DNA of 64,000 bases, taken from the NCBI RefSeq assembly GCF_004116495.1, contig NZ_PDKC01000011.1, positions 1 to 64,000 on the forward strand, in the 5' to 3' direction. The notes beneath the pieces were generated by a model that saw only the letters and a program-made list of their open reading frames with translations, had not been told where the DNA came from and searched no databases. The stretch comes from Arcobacter sp. CECT 8985. Its GTDB lineage: Bacteria > Campylobacterota > Campylobacteria > Campylobacterales > Arcobacteraceae. Shown piece after piece: positions 45,078 to 54,331 of this stretch (position 1 is its first letter; every line of letters starts with the position of its first letter). The position numbers and the translations under genes were made by a program.

Positions 45078-45286
45078 CTATAAAATTTAACTAAAGCACT
45101 TTTTGCTTTTTTAAAAGCTGCTTTAGTATCCCTACCAAACCCTCTAAAAACACCATCATTATTAAAAAGTTCAACCATTTCAAGCTTACCTTGTTCAGTC
45201 TCAATTACTCTAAAAACATCAAACTTTCTTCTAATTTTTTCTATTTTTGGAATATCATTTGATGTTAATATTTTAAAAGTTAACAT
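45068..45286 (-). CDS. Small conserved-looking protein of unknown function
   Basis: A 72-residue, strongly basic protein with no signal peptide or membrane helix. The GGAG ribosome site lies five bases before the ATG. The pattern is strand-turn-strand (FRVIETEQGKLEMVELFNN), then GVFRGFGRDTKAAFKKAKSAL ending in a lysine-rich helix. I do not recognise a family. It faces the helicase gene across a shared terminator, and 237 AT-rich bases without a visible gene separate it from the phosphate transporter. Confidence 0.6.
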   Translation of the reverse strand: MLTFKILTSNDIPKIEKIRRKFDVFRVIETEQGKLEMVELFNNDGVFRGFGRDTKAAFKKAKSALVKFYRNK

Positions 45287-45523
45287 TTTTACTCCTTTTA
45301 TCTATATTATATAGTTATTATATATATAAATTCTTAAAAATAAATAAAAGAAAATTTTATAATGTTACATTTAATAAATTACAATAATAAATTTACAAAA
45401 AAATTAGGAATATAATATAGAGAATTAAAATATAATAAATATTTTGGTTATATAAAGATTAAGCTTAATTAAAGGTTTTGTAATGAGTTATCCAATATAA
45501 TCTTATAAAAATTAGATTTCAAA

Positions 45524-47125
45524 ATGGTTACACAAAGGGTTACATTGGATTTTCAAACAATCAAGAAAATGGACAAAGCTGCTGAAAAAACACTTCCAGG
45601 CTTTGCAAAATTATCATTGGGACTTTTATTTATTGTAGTTGTTTTCTTATGGAGTTACACTTCACATGGTAATGTTCCTAACAACTCATTTTTAATTATA
45701 GGTGCAGTTTTTGGTGCCTATATGGCTATGAATATTGGGGCAAATGATGTTGCAAATAATGTAGGTCCAGCAGTTGGGTCTAAAGCAATGACAATGTTTT
45801 GGGCAATTGTAGTTGCCGCAACTTTTGAAGCACTTGGAGCATTAATTGCAGGTGGAGAAGTTGTAAAAACAATAAAAAAAGGAATTATTGATCCAGCACT
45901 AATTTCTAATCCTGATATATTTATTTGGGCGATGACAGCAGCATTATTATCTGCTGCATTATGGTTAAACTTTGCAACATCTGTTGGAGCACCTGTTTCA
46001 ACAACTCACTCAATTGTAGGGGGAGTAATGGGAGCAGGAATTGCTGCAGCTGGATTTAGTATTGTTTCATGGGGAACAATGGCTAAAATTGCTTCTTCTT
46101 GGATAATCTCTCCAATTTTGGGTGGAATTATTGCAGCAGCTTTTCTATATTTTATTAAAAAGAAAATTATGTATCAAAAGGATATGATTGCAGCAGCAAA
46201 TAAATTTGTACCTTACTTAGTAGCTTTTATGTCTTGGGCTTTTGGGACATATATTATTTTAAAAGGCATGAAAAAAATAATAAAACTTGATTTTATGACT
46301 GCTTTAAGCCTTGGACTTATTATTGCTATTATTGTATTTTTCTTAATTAAACCTCTTGTTAATAAAGCCTCTAAAAAAATAGAAAACACAAGAGTTGGAA
46401 TAAACTCTTTATTTACTATTCCTTTAATTTTTGCAGCTGCACTTCTTTCTTTTGCTCATGGTGCCAATGATGTTGCAAATGCAATTGGACCACTTGCGGC
46501 TATTAATGATGCAGTAATGAATGCTGAAATTGCATCAAAAGTTGGAATTCCATTTTGGGTTATGTTTGTTGGTGCAGTTGGTATTGCAATTGGACTTGCA
46601 CTTTATGGACCAAAATTAATTAAAACAGTGGGTTCAGAGATAACTGAACTTGATCAAGTAAGAGCATATGCTATTGCAATGGCAGCAGCAGTTACAGTTA
46701 TTCTTGCTAGTCAATTAGGACTTCCTGTATCTTCAACTCATATTGCAGTTGGGGGAGTATTTGGAGTAGGGTTTCTAAGAGAATTTCTTGATTCAAGTGA
46801 ATCTAAAATGTTAAGTGATATTAGAAGAAAATTTAAAAAAGACAAAAAAATATTAGAAAAATATGAAGAAGAATTAACTGAACTTGAAAATAAAGAGAAA
46901 AAAAGCAAATCTGATTATATCAGAGTTGTTGAATTATACAAAGTAATTGAAGAAAAAGTAGAACAAGTAAGAATTGAGAAACGAGACTTTAAAGCTAAAA
47001 AAAGTGTAAAATATGTAAAAAGAGATGCCGTTAAAAAAATCATTGCTGCATGGGTTATTACAGTGCCTGCTGCTGCATTATTATCTGCTTCTATTTTCTT
47101 TATGATTAAAGGTATTATGTCGTAA
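45524..47125 (+). CDS. pit: PiT-family inorganic phosphate transporter
   Basis: A 533-residue inner-membrane transporter with the two inverted PiT signatures: GANDVANNVGPAVGSKAMT near residue 75 and HGANDVANAIGPLAAINDA near 310, together with two PVSTTHSIVGG / PVSSTHIAVGG motifs. A charged cytoplasmic coil (about 425-495) precedes the last helix. It takes up phosphate with protons or Na+. The ATG at 45524 has no ribosome site; TTG at 45545, with AAAGGG five bases upstream, is a good alternative and would remove seven residues. Confidence 0.88.
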   Translation: MVTQRVTLDFQTIKKMDKAAEKTLPGFAKLSLGLLFIVVVFLWSYTSHGNVPNNSFLIIGAVFGAYMAMNIGANDVANNVGPAVGSKAMTMFWAIVVAATFEALGALIAGGEVVKTIKKGIIDPALISNPDIFIWAMTAALLSAALWLNFATSVGAPVSTTHSIVGGVMGAGIAAAGFSIVSWGTMAKIASSWIISPILGGIIAAAFLYFIKKKIMYQKDMIAAANKFVPYLVAFMSWAFGTYIILKGMKKIIKLDFMTALSLGLIIAIIVFFLIKPLVNKASKKIENTRVGINSLFTIPLIFAAALLSFAHGANDVANAIGPLAAINDAVMNAEIASKVGIPFWVMFVGAVGIAIGLALYGPKLIKTVGSEITELDQVRAYAIAMAAAVTVILASQLGLPVSSTHIAVGGVFGVGFLREFLDSSESKMLSDIRRKFKKDKKILEKYEEELTELENKEKKSKSDYIRVVELYKVIEEKVEQVRIEKRDFKAKKSVKYVKRDAVKKIIAAWVITVPAAALLSASIFFMIKGIMS

Positions 47126-47141
47126 TATTACGACAAATACC
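47111..47141 (+). terminator. Hairpin at the end of the phosphate transporter gene
   Basis: GTCGTAAT (47119-47126) and ATTACGAC (47127-47134) form a perfect palindrome over the stop codon. Outer arms GGTATT and AATACC extend it with a small bulge. It is a likely transcription terminator, although no T-run follows. Confidence 0.45.
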
Positions 47142-47229
47142 TGCTTTATAATCATTACTAATAAAAACATAAAATATATATTTGCTACTTTATGATAAAA
47201 TAAATCTATTATTTCATAAAGGCATATAA

Positions 47230-48147
47230 ATCGAAACACTTATTTCTGTACTTCCTGTATATTTTTTTATTGTATTAGGCTTTATATTAAAAAAAAGTTT
47301 TCAAGAAAAAATTCACGATAAAAGTTATGTAATTTTATCCTTTTACTTTCTTCAGCCAATGCTTATATTTTGGGGACTAACTAGATCTCCTATTGATTAT
47401 GCGTTTATTATGTCACCATTGATTTATCTAGTTATACTTCTTACTGTATTTATACTAGTTTTAATTGTTTCAAAAAAAATATTTACAGACTCAAAAGATA
47501 AAACTATTTTTATTGCAGTTTCTTTAGTTGGAAATACAGGAAATATTGGAGTTCCCTTAGGAATTGCACTTTTTGGAGAACAATCAGTTCCATATACAAG
47601 TATAATAAATCTTGCATGCACTTTATATATTTATATTTTCAGTGTATATTTCTTTGCAAAAGATAGTTTTACTATAAAAAAATCGATTCAATCTATTTTA
47701 AAACTTCCTGGTATTTGGGTTGCACTATTTGCTATTTTAATTAATCACTTCTCAATTCCTATTCATAAAGATATTTCAAAAGTTTTAGAAATGGGTGCAT
47801 ACTCATCAATGGTAATTCAATTAATGATTTTTGGTATTTATCTTTCAGAAGTAAAAATTAAAACAATGAATTGGAAATTATCATTATCTCTTAGTATAGT
47901 AAAACATATAATTCTTCCTGCAGTTGGAATTTTATTTATATTATATAGTAATATAGATGCTTATGTTGGAGCAATAATACTTATGCAACTTATGGTACCA
48001 CTTGCAGTAAATAATGTTAATTTGGCAGCTTTATATAACTGTAAACCACATGCTGTAACTGCTAGTGTATTAATCTCTACAATATGTTTTTCATTGTTAC
48101 TATATTTTTACATTCATTTAATTAGATATTTTTTAGGAGTTTTATAA
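47230..48147 (+). CDS. Auxin efflux carrier (AEC)-family permease, no canonical start codon
   Basis: A membrane transporter of the AEC family. The frame is intact from 47230 (ATC) to TAA 48145-48147, 305 residues, the usual family size. ETLISVLPVYFFIVLGFILKK is the typical first helix, yet no ATG, GTG or TTG occurs in frame before ATG 47359. AAAGG at 47218-47222 is seven bases before the ATC codon. Either ATC initiates, or the gene has lost its start and begins at 47359 with 262 residues, lacking the first helix. GNTGNIGVPLGIALFG marks the family. The substrate is unknown. asnB follows without a gap. Confidence 0.72.
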   Translation: METLISVLPVYFFIVLGFILKKSFQEKIHDKSYVILSFYFLQPMLIFWGLTRSPIDYAFIMSPLIYLVILLTVFILVLIVSKKIFTDSKDKTIFIAVSLVGNTGNIGVPLGIALFGEQSVPYTSIINLACTLYIYIFSVYFFAKDSFTIKKSIQSILKLPGIWVALFAILINHFSIPIHKDISKVLEMGAYSSMVIQLMIFGIYLSEVKIKTMNWKLSLSLSIVKHIILPAVGILFILYSNIDAYVGAIILMQLMVPLAVNNVNLAALYNCKPHAVTASVLISTICFSLLLYFYIHLIRYFLGVL

Positions 48148-49926
48148 ATGTGTGGAATTTTAGGAACCAATTTTAATAGTTTAAACTTCAAACAGGCTAT
48201 TAAATATATTGAAAATAGAGGCCCTGATTTTCAAGCTATAAAAACTATAAACAATAATAACTTTGCACATACAAGATTATCTATAATTGACCTTGATAAT
48301 GAAGCAAATCAGCCAATGATTTTTGATGAAATATTAATTGTGTTTAATGGTGAGATTTATAATTATAAAGAATTAATAAAACAACATAATCTAAAATGTA
48401 AAACAAAATCAGATACAGAAGTTATAATAAGACTTTATGAAAAATATCAAAAAGATTTTTTAAACTATTTAAATGGAATGTTTAGTTTTTGTATTTATGA
48501 TATAAAAAAAGATAGTTTCTTTTGTGCTAGAGATAGATATGGTAAAAAGCCATTTTTTTACTATTATAAAAATAATAAGTTTATTTTCTCATCTTCAATA
48601 AAATCAATTCTTACGCTACTAGATGAAACGCCTAAACTAAATAAAGTAGCACTGTCTCAATATATGCAATATTTTGTTAGTTTAGCAGATAATACTTTCT
48701 ATCAAGATATAAAAAAACTTGAAGCCTCAAGCTATTTGGAACTTCAAAACTCAAATCTTACAATAAAAAAATATTATAAAATAAATACCTACAAAAAAAT
48801 AAAAGATGAGCAAACAGCTTTAAAAGATATTGAAGAATTAATTATAAGTAGTATAGAACAAAGATTAACTTCAGATGTAGAAGTTGGTTCACTTCTTAGT
48901 GGGGGAATTGATAGTTCTTTAATATCTGCACTTTATACAAAAATTAGTGGCAAAAAAATAAATACTTTTAGTGTTGGATATGAAGATTATAAAAGCTATA
49001 GCGAACTTGATTATGCAAAAATTACAGCAGATCACATAGGTTCAAATCATCACCCCTTAGTTATAGGTCAAAAAGAGTTTATTGATTCTTTTGAAGATGT
49101 ATTAGATGCTCTTGAAGAACCACATGCAGATAGTGCAGCCTTTCCTTTATATTTATTGACAAATAAGATAAAAAACCAAGGAATAAAGACTGTATTGAGT
49201 GGAGAAGGTAGTGATGAAATATTTTTAGGATATGATAATTATGCTAAGTTCTTAAAATATTATGAGTTTGAAAAAACATTACAACCTAACCAAACAGAGT
49301 TTTTAGATACAATCATTTCAGCACTTCAAAATAATACAAAAGAGAGTGAATATTTAAGAAGAATTATAAAAAAACAGACCTTATACAATGGCTTTGGAGA
49401 AGTCTTTACTTCAATTCAAAAGAAAAGATTATTTAAAAAAGTACCTACTTTCAAGCAAGAGAGAGTAAAAAAAGATCCAGTTGATTGGATGAGTTATACA
49501 GATTTAAAAGTATGGTTAGGACAAAGTTTATTGAGTAAAGTTGATAAAATTTCAATGGCTAACTCCCTTGAAGTTAGAACTCCATTTTTAGATTATAGAT
49601 TAGTTGATTATCTTTTTAGTGTTGAATCTAAAATCAAAGTAGGAGATACAAACAAATATTTACTAAAAAAAATAGCATCAAAATATATCCCAAAAAAGAT
49701 TATTAATAGAACAAAAAAGGGATTCAATTCACCTTTTAATGAGTGGATACATAATGAATATAAAGATTCTATTTTAAATACTATTTTATATGTAAATAAA
49801 AAAACGGATCTATTTAATGAGCAATATATAAAAAATATTTATGAACTTGCAAAAAATAGAAAATTTAAACAGCACCTTTGGTCTTTATACATTTTTTCAT
49901 TATGGTATAAAAAACAATATTTATAA
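48148..49926 (+). CDS. asnB: Glutamine-dependent asparagine synthase
   Basis: A 592-residue two-domain enzyme. The N-terminal glutaminase (about 1-190) starts MCGILG with catalytic Cys2, followed by NRGPDFQ, FNGEIYNYKE and ARDRYGKKPFFY. The synthetase domain (about 215-592) has the ATP loop SGGIDSSLI, and GEGSDEIFLGYDNY. It makes asparagine or, in some operons, amidates surface sugars or peptides. It begins immediately after the carrier gene. No other capsule or surface-sugar gene is adjacent, so asparagine is the simplest product. Confidence 0.92.
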   Translation: MCGILGTNFNSLNFKQAIKYIENRGPDFQAIKTINNNNFAHTRLSIIDLDNEANQPMIFDEILIVFNGEIYNYKELIKQHNLKCKTKSDTEVIIRLYEKYQKDFLNYLNGMFSFCIYDIKKDSFFCARDRYGKKPFFYYYKNNKFIFSSSIKSILTLLDETPKLNKVALSQYMQYFVSLADNTFYQDIKKLEASSYLELQNSNLTIKKYYKINTYKKIKDEQTALKDIEELIISSIEQRLTSDVEVGSLLSGGIDSSLISALYTKISGKKINTFSVGYEDYKSYSELDYAKITADHIGSNHHPLVIGQKEFIDSFEDVLDALEEPHADSAAFPLYLLTNKIKNQGIKTVLSGEGSDEIFLGYDNYAKFLKYYEFEKTLQPNQTEFLDTIISALQNNTKESEYLRRIIKKQTLYNGFGEVFTSIQKKRLFKKVPTFKQERVKKDPVDWMSYTDLKVWLGQSLLSKVDKISMANSLEVRTPFLDYRLVDYLFSVESKIKVGDTNKYLLKKIASKYIPKKIINRTKKGFNSPFNEWIHNEYKDSILNTILYVNKKTDLFNEQYIKNIYELAKNRKFKQHLWSLYIFSLWYKKQYL

Positions 49927-49995
49927 AATTTTTATATACCATTTTAAAACAAGATTAGATATGATTCCAAAAGCTAACAAAGAAGCGAGGGGAAC

Positions 49996-50298
49996 ATGAA
50001 TATACTTATTCCAGTAGATATAAATAGCAGATTTGAAGCAGTTATATCATCAATTGAAGAATCAAATTATTGGGCCTATATCGATTTAGATGATGGGCAA
50101 ATAGTTAATTGTGAGTTTTTAAAATACAAAGAAGATACAAATTGTTGGATTGACCATATTATAATTATTAATAAAGATGATTATAAAGAGGAATTTAAAC
50201 AAAAAGAGTTTTCAGTTTTAAAAACGACTACTCAAAAAAGTATTGATGAAATTATTGAGGCTTTATTACTAAATAAACTTATAAAATTAAAACCTTAA
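49996..50298 (+). CDS. Small NifX/NifB-C-terminal-like protein
   Basis: A 100-residue protein. The start MNILIPVDINSRFEAVIS and the ending TTTQKSIDEIIEALLLNKL resemble the dinitrogenase iron-molybdenum cofactor family, where a strand-rich core ends in a helix with the pattern TVDEAIEA. It lacks the usual glycine-rich centre, and no nif genes are visible. The function is unknown; a metal-cofactor carrier role is a guess. AGGGGA precedes the ATG. bluB starts one base after it. Confidence 0.5.
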   Translation: MNILIPVDINSRFEAVISSIEESNYWAYIDLDDGQIVNCEFLKYKEDTNCWIDHIIIINKDDYKEEFKQKEFSVLKTTTQKSIDEIIEALLLNKLIKLKP

Positions 50299-50299
50299 T

Positions 50300-50923
50300 A
50301 TGATAAGTTTTACAAAAGAAGATTTGAATATATTAGATAAAATTATTAGTTCTAGAAGAGATGTAAGAGGTAATAATTTTATTGATAAAAAAGTATCAAA
50401 TAAAAAATTAAATATTATATTAGAATCTGCACTTAAGGCACCTTCAGTGGGGTATTCACAACCTTGGGCTTTTAAAATAGTAAGAAGTAAAGATGAAAAA
50501 AATAAAATCTACAAAAACTTCAAAAGAAACTACTTAAAAAGTTTTCCAAAATTTGAAAATAGACCTCTTTATAAAAAACTGAAACTTGAGGGAATAAAAG
50601 AATCTTCTATTAATATTGCTGTATTTTATAAGAAAAGTAATAAAGAGGTTTTAGGACAAACATATATGAAAAGAAGTGGCGAATACTCTGTTGTTTGTGC
50701 TATTCATAATATGTGGCTAACTGCTAGAGTAATGGGCATTGGAATAGGTTGGGTATCTATCATAAAACCAAAAAAAGTTCGAAAAATTCTAAAGGTATCA
50801 AAAGAGTACAAACTTATTGGATATTTGTGTGTTGGTTATACTAAAAATTTTTTAGATCAACCTGAGTTAAAAAAAGTTGGCTGGGATAAAAAGAAAAATT
50901 TACATGATTGTATTTTGAATTAA
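50300..50923 (+). CDS. bluB: BluB-like 5,6-dimethylbenzimidazole synthase
   Basis: A 207-residue nitroreductase-fold flavoprotein. SSRRDVRGNNF, ALKAPSVGYSQPWAFKIVR, and GIGIGWVSIIKPKKVRKIL are characteristic of BluB, which uses oxygen to break down reduced FMN into the lower ligand of vitamin B12. No cobalamin genes adjoin. A general nitroreductase remains possible because flavin-binding residues are shared. It is linked to the 100-residue gene (one base) and the TRAP binding protein (10 bases). Confidence 0.75.
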   Translation: MISFTKEDLNILDKIISSRRDVRGNNFIDKKVSNKKLNIILESALKAPSVGYSQPWAFKIVRSKDEKNKIYKNFKRNYLKSFPKFENRPLYKKLKLEGIKESSINIAVFYKKSNKEVLGQTYMKRSGEYSVVCAIHNMWLTARVMGIGIGWVSIIKPKKVRKILKVSKEYKLIGYLCVGYTKNFLDQPELKKVGWDKKKNLHDCILN

Positions 50924-50933
50924 AGGGAGAAAA

Positions 50934-51998
50934 ATGAAAAAATCAATCATAAAAGTATTTATACTTTTAACAATGTTTATATTAATAGCCACAACTGCAA
51001 ATGCAAGAGAATATAGACTTAAAATGGCAACTACATGGGGAAAAACAGCTTCACCTTTAATAGACATTGCAAAAGAGGCTGCTAGCCTTGCTCAAACAAT
51101 GTCAAATGGAGAGTTAAAAATTAGAGTTGATAGTGCAAATAAACATAAAGCACCATTTGACGTATTAGATATGGTAAAAGCAGGGCAGTATGATATAGGT
51201 CATAGTGCTTCATATTATTGGAAAGGTAAGGATATAAATACTTTACCTTTTACTTCTATGCCATTTGGAATGACTGCACCTGAGCAGTACGCATGGTTTT
51301 ACTATGGAGGAGGGCTAGAACTTATGCAAAAAGCATATAAAAGACATAAAGTTCTATCTTTTCCAGGAGGGAATACAGGTGTTCAAATGGGAGGATGGTT
51401 TAAAAAACAGATAAATTCACTCTCTGATTTAAAAGGTCTAAAAATGAGAATTCCAGGTTTTGCTGGTGAGATTATGGCAAAAGTAGGTGTACTTGTTACA
51501 AATGTAGCACCTGGTGAGCTTTATACATCATTAGAAAGAGGTAATATTGATGCTTTAGAATGGGTAGGGCCATCAATGGATATAAAAATGGGATTTCATA
51601 GAGTTGCAAAATATTATTACACTGGTTGGCATGAGCCAGCTTCAGAGATGCAGTTTATAGTAAATAAAAGAACTTATAATAAATTGCCAAAAAGATTACA
51701 AAAAGTTTTAGTATTAGCATTTAAATTAGCAGCATATGATATGTATATTAAAAACTATGATTTAAATGCAAAAGCATGGGAAAAGATGAAAAAACAGTAT
51801 CCACAAATAAAAGTAAAATCTTTCCCAAAAGATGTAATGCAAGCACTTAAAAAAGCCAACAATGAGTTAAGAGCTAAAATGGCTGCAAAATCACCAATTT
51901 TAAAAGAGGTTTTCAAATCTCAAGAAGAGTATATGAAAATAGCAAGGGATTGGACAAAAATATCTAATTACCAATATATAAAAAGTAGTTTAGAGTAG
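50934..51998 (+). CDS. Orphan TRAP substrate-binding protein (DctP/TakP-like)
   Basis: A 354-residue periplasmic binding protein with a signal peptide (about 1-24, ending TANA). It closely resembles the DctP at 33664-34734: ASYYWKGKDINTLPFTSMPFG, YAWFYYGGG and GGWFKKQIN recur. No dctQ or dctM adjoins, so it may share the DctQM pair of the lactate island or serve as a sensor partner. GGGAG lies before the ATG. It is 10 bases after bluB. Confidence 0.9.
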   Translation: MKKSIIKVFILLTMFILIATTANAREYRLKMATTWGKTASPLIDIAKEAASLAQTMSNGELKIRVDSANKHKAPFDVLDMVKAGQYDIGHSASYYWKGKDINTLPFTSMPFGMTAPEQYAWFYYGGGLELMQKAYKRHKVLSFPGGNTGVQMGGWFKKQINSLSDLKGLKMRIPGFAGEIMAKVGVLVTNVAPGELYTSLERGNIDALEWVGPSMDIKMGFHRVAKYYYTGWHEPASEMQFIVNKRTYNKLPKRLQKVLVLAFKLAAYDMYIKNYDLNAKAWEKMKKQYPQIKVKSFPKDVMQALKKANNELRAKMAAKSPILKEVFKSQEEYMKIARDWTKISNYQYIKSSLE

Positions 51999-52000
51999 GT

Positions 52001-52028
52001 CTTTTAAGAGTTTTTACACTCTTAAAAG
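52001..52028. terminator. Bidirectional terminator between TRAP binding protein and SdhB-like genes
   Basis: CTTTTAAGAGT (52001-52011) and ACTCTTAAAAG (52018-52028) are perfect 11-base complements around a six-base T-rich loop. The structure lies between two convergent genes and overlaps the stop codon of the minus-strand gene. Confidence 0.65.
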
Positions 52029-52750
52029 CCATTTGGATTAAAGCCAAAATTATCATCAAAACCAAAATTAAAACTATTTTTATTACTTAAATCACTATAT
52101 CCATTTTGCAAAGATTTCATTCTTAATTTTAAAATGTCATCTTTAGAATCAATCCCTTGAGGACAAACAATAGTACAGTTACCACATAAGGTACAATCCC
52201 ATATACCATTTAATTGTATTAATTCAAGCTTATTTTTAATTAAATTCTCTTTTTTGTCTTCTAAATATCTATAAACTTTTGTTAACACAGTAGGGCCTTT
52301 AAACTCCTTATTTACAGTAGCTACAGGACAAGAACTATAACAACTTTGACAAGAAATACAATTGCTTTGCAAATCAATTTGTTTTATATCTTCATTTGTT
52401 ACCATTTTCTTGCTATATTTTTCTAAAAAAGCATTTGATTTTTTAATTAAAGTTTCATTTTTTTCAAGATTTATAATAAGATCTTTAATAATCTTGAAAT
52501 TATTTAAAGGTTCAATTAAATCATTTTCATTTAATTGTGTTTTGCATGCAAGTTTTTCAACAGAATTAACTCTTATAGCACAAGATCCACAAATAGCACT
52601 TTTGCAAGAAGATCTAAAAGCAAAAGTAGAATCAATTTTTTGCTTTATTTCAAATAATACTTTTAAAGCATTACTATTTTCTACTTCAAACTCTTGTATA
52701 TATTGATCACTACTTTTATGTTTATTAAATCGTTTAACTTTAACAATCAT
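52022..52750 (-). CDS. SdhB/FrdB-like iron-sulfur subunit with four-Cys second cluster
   Basis: A 242-residue Fe-S protein. The N-terminal [2Fe-2S] region contains SCKSAICGSCAIRVN and LAC. Next come CISCQSCYSSCPV, a [4Fe-4S] motif, and CTLCGNCTIVCPQGID. In ordinary SdhB/FrdB the last motif has three cysteines and a [3Fe-4S] cluster; here a fourth Cys sits in the position that is Val or Ile in E. coli, predicting [4Fe-4S]. It overlaps the flavoprotein gene by four bases. No membrane-anchor gene adjoins, so the electron partner is unclear. Confidence 0.82.
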   Translation of the reverse strand: MIVKVKRFNKHKSSDQYIQEFEVENSNALKVLFEIKQKIDSTFAFRSSCKSAICGSCAIRVNSVEKLACKTQLNENDLIEPLNNFKIIKDLIINLEKNETLIKKSNAFLEKYSKKMVTNEDIKQIDLQSNCISCQSCYSSCPVATVNKEFKGPTVLTKVYRYLEDKKENLIKNKLELIQLNGIWDCTLCGNCTIVCPQGIDSKDDILKLRMKSLQNGYSDLSNKNSFNFGFDDNFGFNPNGF

Positions 52751-54330
52751 AAAAAAGCCTTAAAACAGATAAAAGGCCCATTATACCCCTTTTGAATTAT
52801 TGATTCTTTTTTAAAATTTTCATCTTCAAAAGCATAATCTTCTTTATAATGACTACCTCTACTTTCATCTCTACTTATGGCACTTCTTACAAATAATTCA
52901 CTAATCAATAGTATATTTTTAAACTCTAAAAAATCTACTAAATTTCTATTATAATATGTACTTTTATCTTTTATACCCATATATTGAAGATTATTCTTTT
53001 GCACTAATATATAATCTAATGCCTGTTTTAAAGAGTTGTTTGTTTTTATTACACCTGCTTTTTCAAATAGTATTTTGCTAAGTTCTTCTTTTACTTCATA
53101 AAAGTCAATTTTTACCTCTTTATGTAATAATAAATCTAAACTTTTTTTATATTTTTGAATGTCTACATTACTTTTAATAAACTCTTTTTTAAATACGTTT
53201 ACCACTTCTCTTGAAAAAGCAATTACTTCTAATAAAGAGTTACCACCTAATCTATTTGCTCCATGCAGACTTGCTTGTGCACACTCTCCTATTGCATAAA
53301 GATTTTCAATACTTGTTTTCATATTTTCATCAACTAATATTCCACCCATTGTATAATGAGCTGCAACAGTAATACTAAGTGGTTCTTTTATAATATCAGT
53401 ATTAGCAAAACTTAGGGCAAGAGTTCTTTCTTGCGGCAATTGCTTAGATATTTTTTCTTTGCCTAAGTGCCTCAAATCTAAATATACATTTTCTTTTTTT
53501 AGAACTTTTTTATATACTTGTCTTGCTATTTCATCTCTTGTTTTTAATTCATCAATAAATCTATTATAGTTTTTATCTAAAAGATAACCACCTTCTGCTC
53601 TTGCACTCTCACTTATTAAAATATTTGTATCTTTTAATGCAGTAGGATGAAATTGTACAAACTCCATATTTGATAACTTTGCATTATTTTTATATGCAAT
53701 TGCTAATCCATCTGCTGTTGTTAAAAATGAGTTTGTTGTATTTTCACAAAATATATTACTATATCCCCCTGTTGCAAGGACAATATTTGAAGATTCATAT
53801 TTAGAGATTTTCATTTTATTTATATTTAGAGTTATTACTGCATTTGCTACACCATTTTCAACAGCAATATCCAGTAAAAACTCTTCATTTAAAAACTTTA
53901 TATCTTCTTTTATACAATTATCATATAAAGTATTGATTATTTTCAATCCTGTATAATCACTGCTATAACAGGTTCTTCTTTTAGTTGTTCCACCAAATCT
54001 TCTTTGTGCAATATTATTATTTAAATCTTTGGTAAAAGGTACACCCAAACTACTTAACCAATTTATTGAATCTTTTGAAAGTTTTGCAATTTTTCTAATT
54101 TGCTTTTTATTAGCAATTTGCCTTGAAGCTTTAAAAGTATCCTCAACAAATTCATCTATACTATCATTAAACTCATCTAAAAGTGCATTTATTCCACCTT
54201 GAGCTTGGCAACTTTGTGAAAAAGTAGGGTAATCTTTTGAGATTACTAATACTTCATATCCTTGTTTTTTTGATTCTAGTGCAGTTGTAAGTCCAGCTGC
54301 TCCAGAGCCAATTACAATTACATCATACAT
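52747..54330 (-). CDS. SdhA/FrdA-like flavoprotein lacking the FAD-linking His
   Basis: A 527-residue flavoprotein. FAD motif IGSGAAGLTTALESKKQGY is at the N-terminus, and KRRTCYSSDYTG, FVQFHPTAL, SESARAEGGYLLD, and AAHYTMGGILVDENM follow. The usual covalent-FAD histidine of SHT(x)xAQGG is replaced: the sequence reads SQSCQAQGG, so FAD is probably bound non-covalently. The length is nearer L-aspartate oxidase, but the adjoining SdhB-like gene favours a soluble succinate/fumarate-type enzyme. The substrate is open. Confidence 0.8.
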   Translation of the reverse strand: MYDVIVIGSGAAGLTTALESKKQGYEVLVISKDYPTFSQSCQAQGGINALLDEFNDSIDEFVEDTFKASRQIANKKQIRKIAKLSKDSINWLSSLGVPFTKDLNNNIAQRRFGGTTKRRTCYSSDYTGLKIINTLYDNCIKEDIKFLNEEFLLDIAVENGVANAVITLNINKMKISKYESSNIVLATGGYSNIFCENTTNSFLTTADGLAIAYKNNAKLSNMEFVQFHPTALKDTNILISESARAEGGYLLDKNYNRFIDELKTRDEIARQVYKKVLKKENVYLDLRHLGKEKISKQLPQERTLALSFANTDIIKEPLSITVAAHYTMGGILVDENMKTSIENLYAIGECAQASLHGANRLGGNSLLEVIAFSREVVNVFKKEFIKSNVDIQKYKKSLDLLLHKEVKIDFYEVKEELSKILFEKAGVIKTNNSLKQALDYILVQKNNLQYMGIKDKSTYYNRNLVDFLEFKNILLISELFVRSAISRDESRGSHYKEDYAFEDENFKKESIIQKGYNGPFICFKAFL

Positions 54331-54331
54331 A

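Noticed and set aside
52362-52706. A 114-codon open frame opposite the SdhB-like gene
   Set aside because: The minus-strand gene has clear Fe-S motifs and operon links. The plus frame has no ribosome site and no family features.
52747-54330. L-aspartate oxidase (NadB) for the 527-residue flavoprotein
   Set aside because: The length and non-covalent flavin would fit, but the KRRTCYSSDYTG block is closer to SdhA/FrdA and an SdhB-like gene overlaps it.
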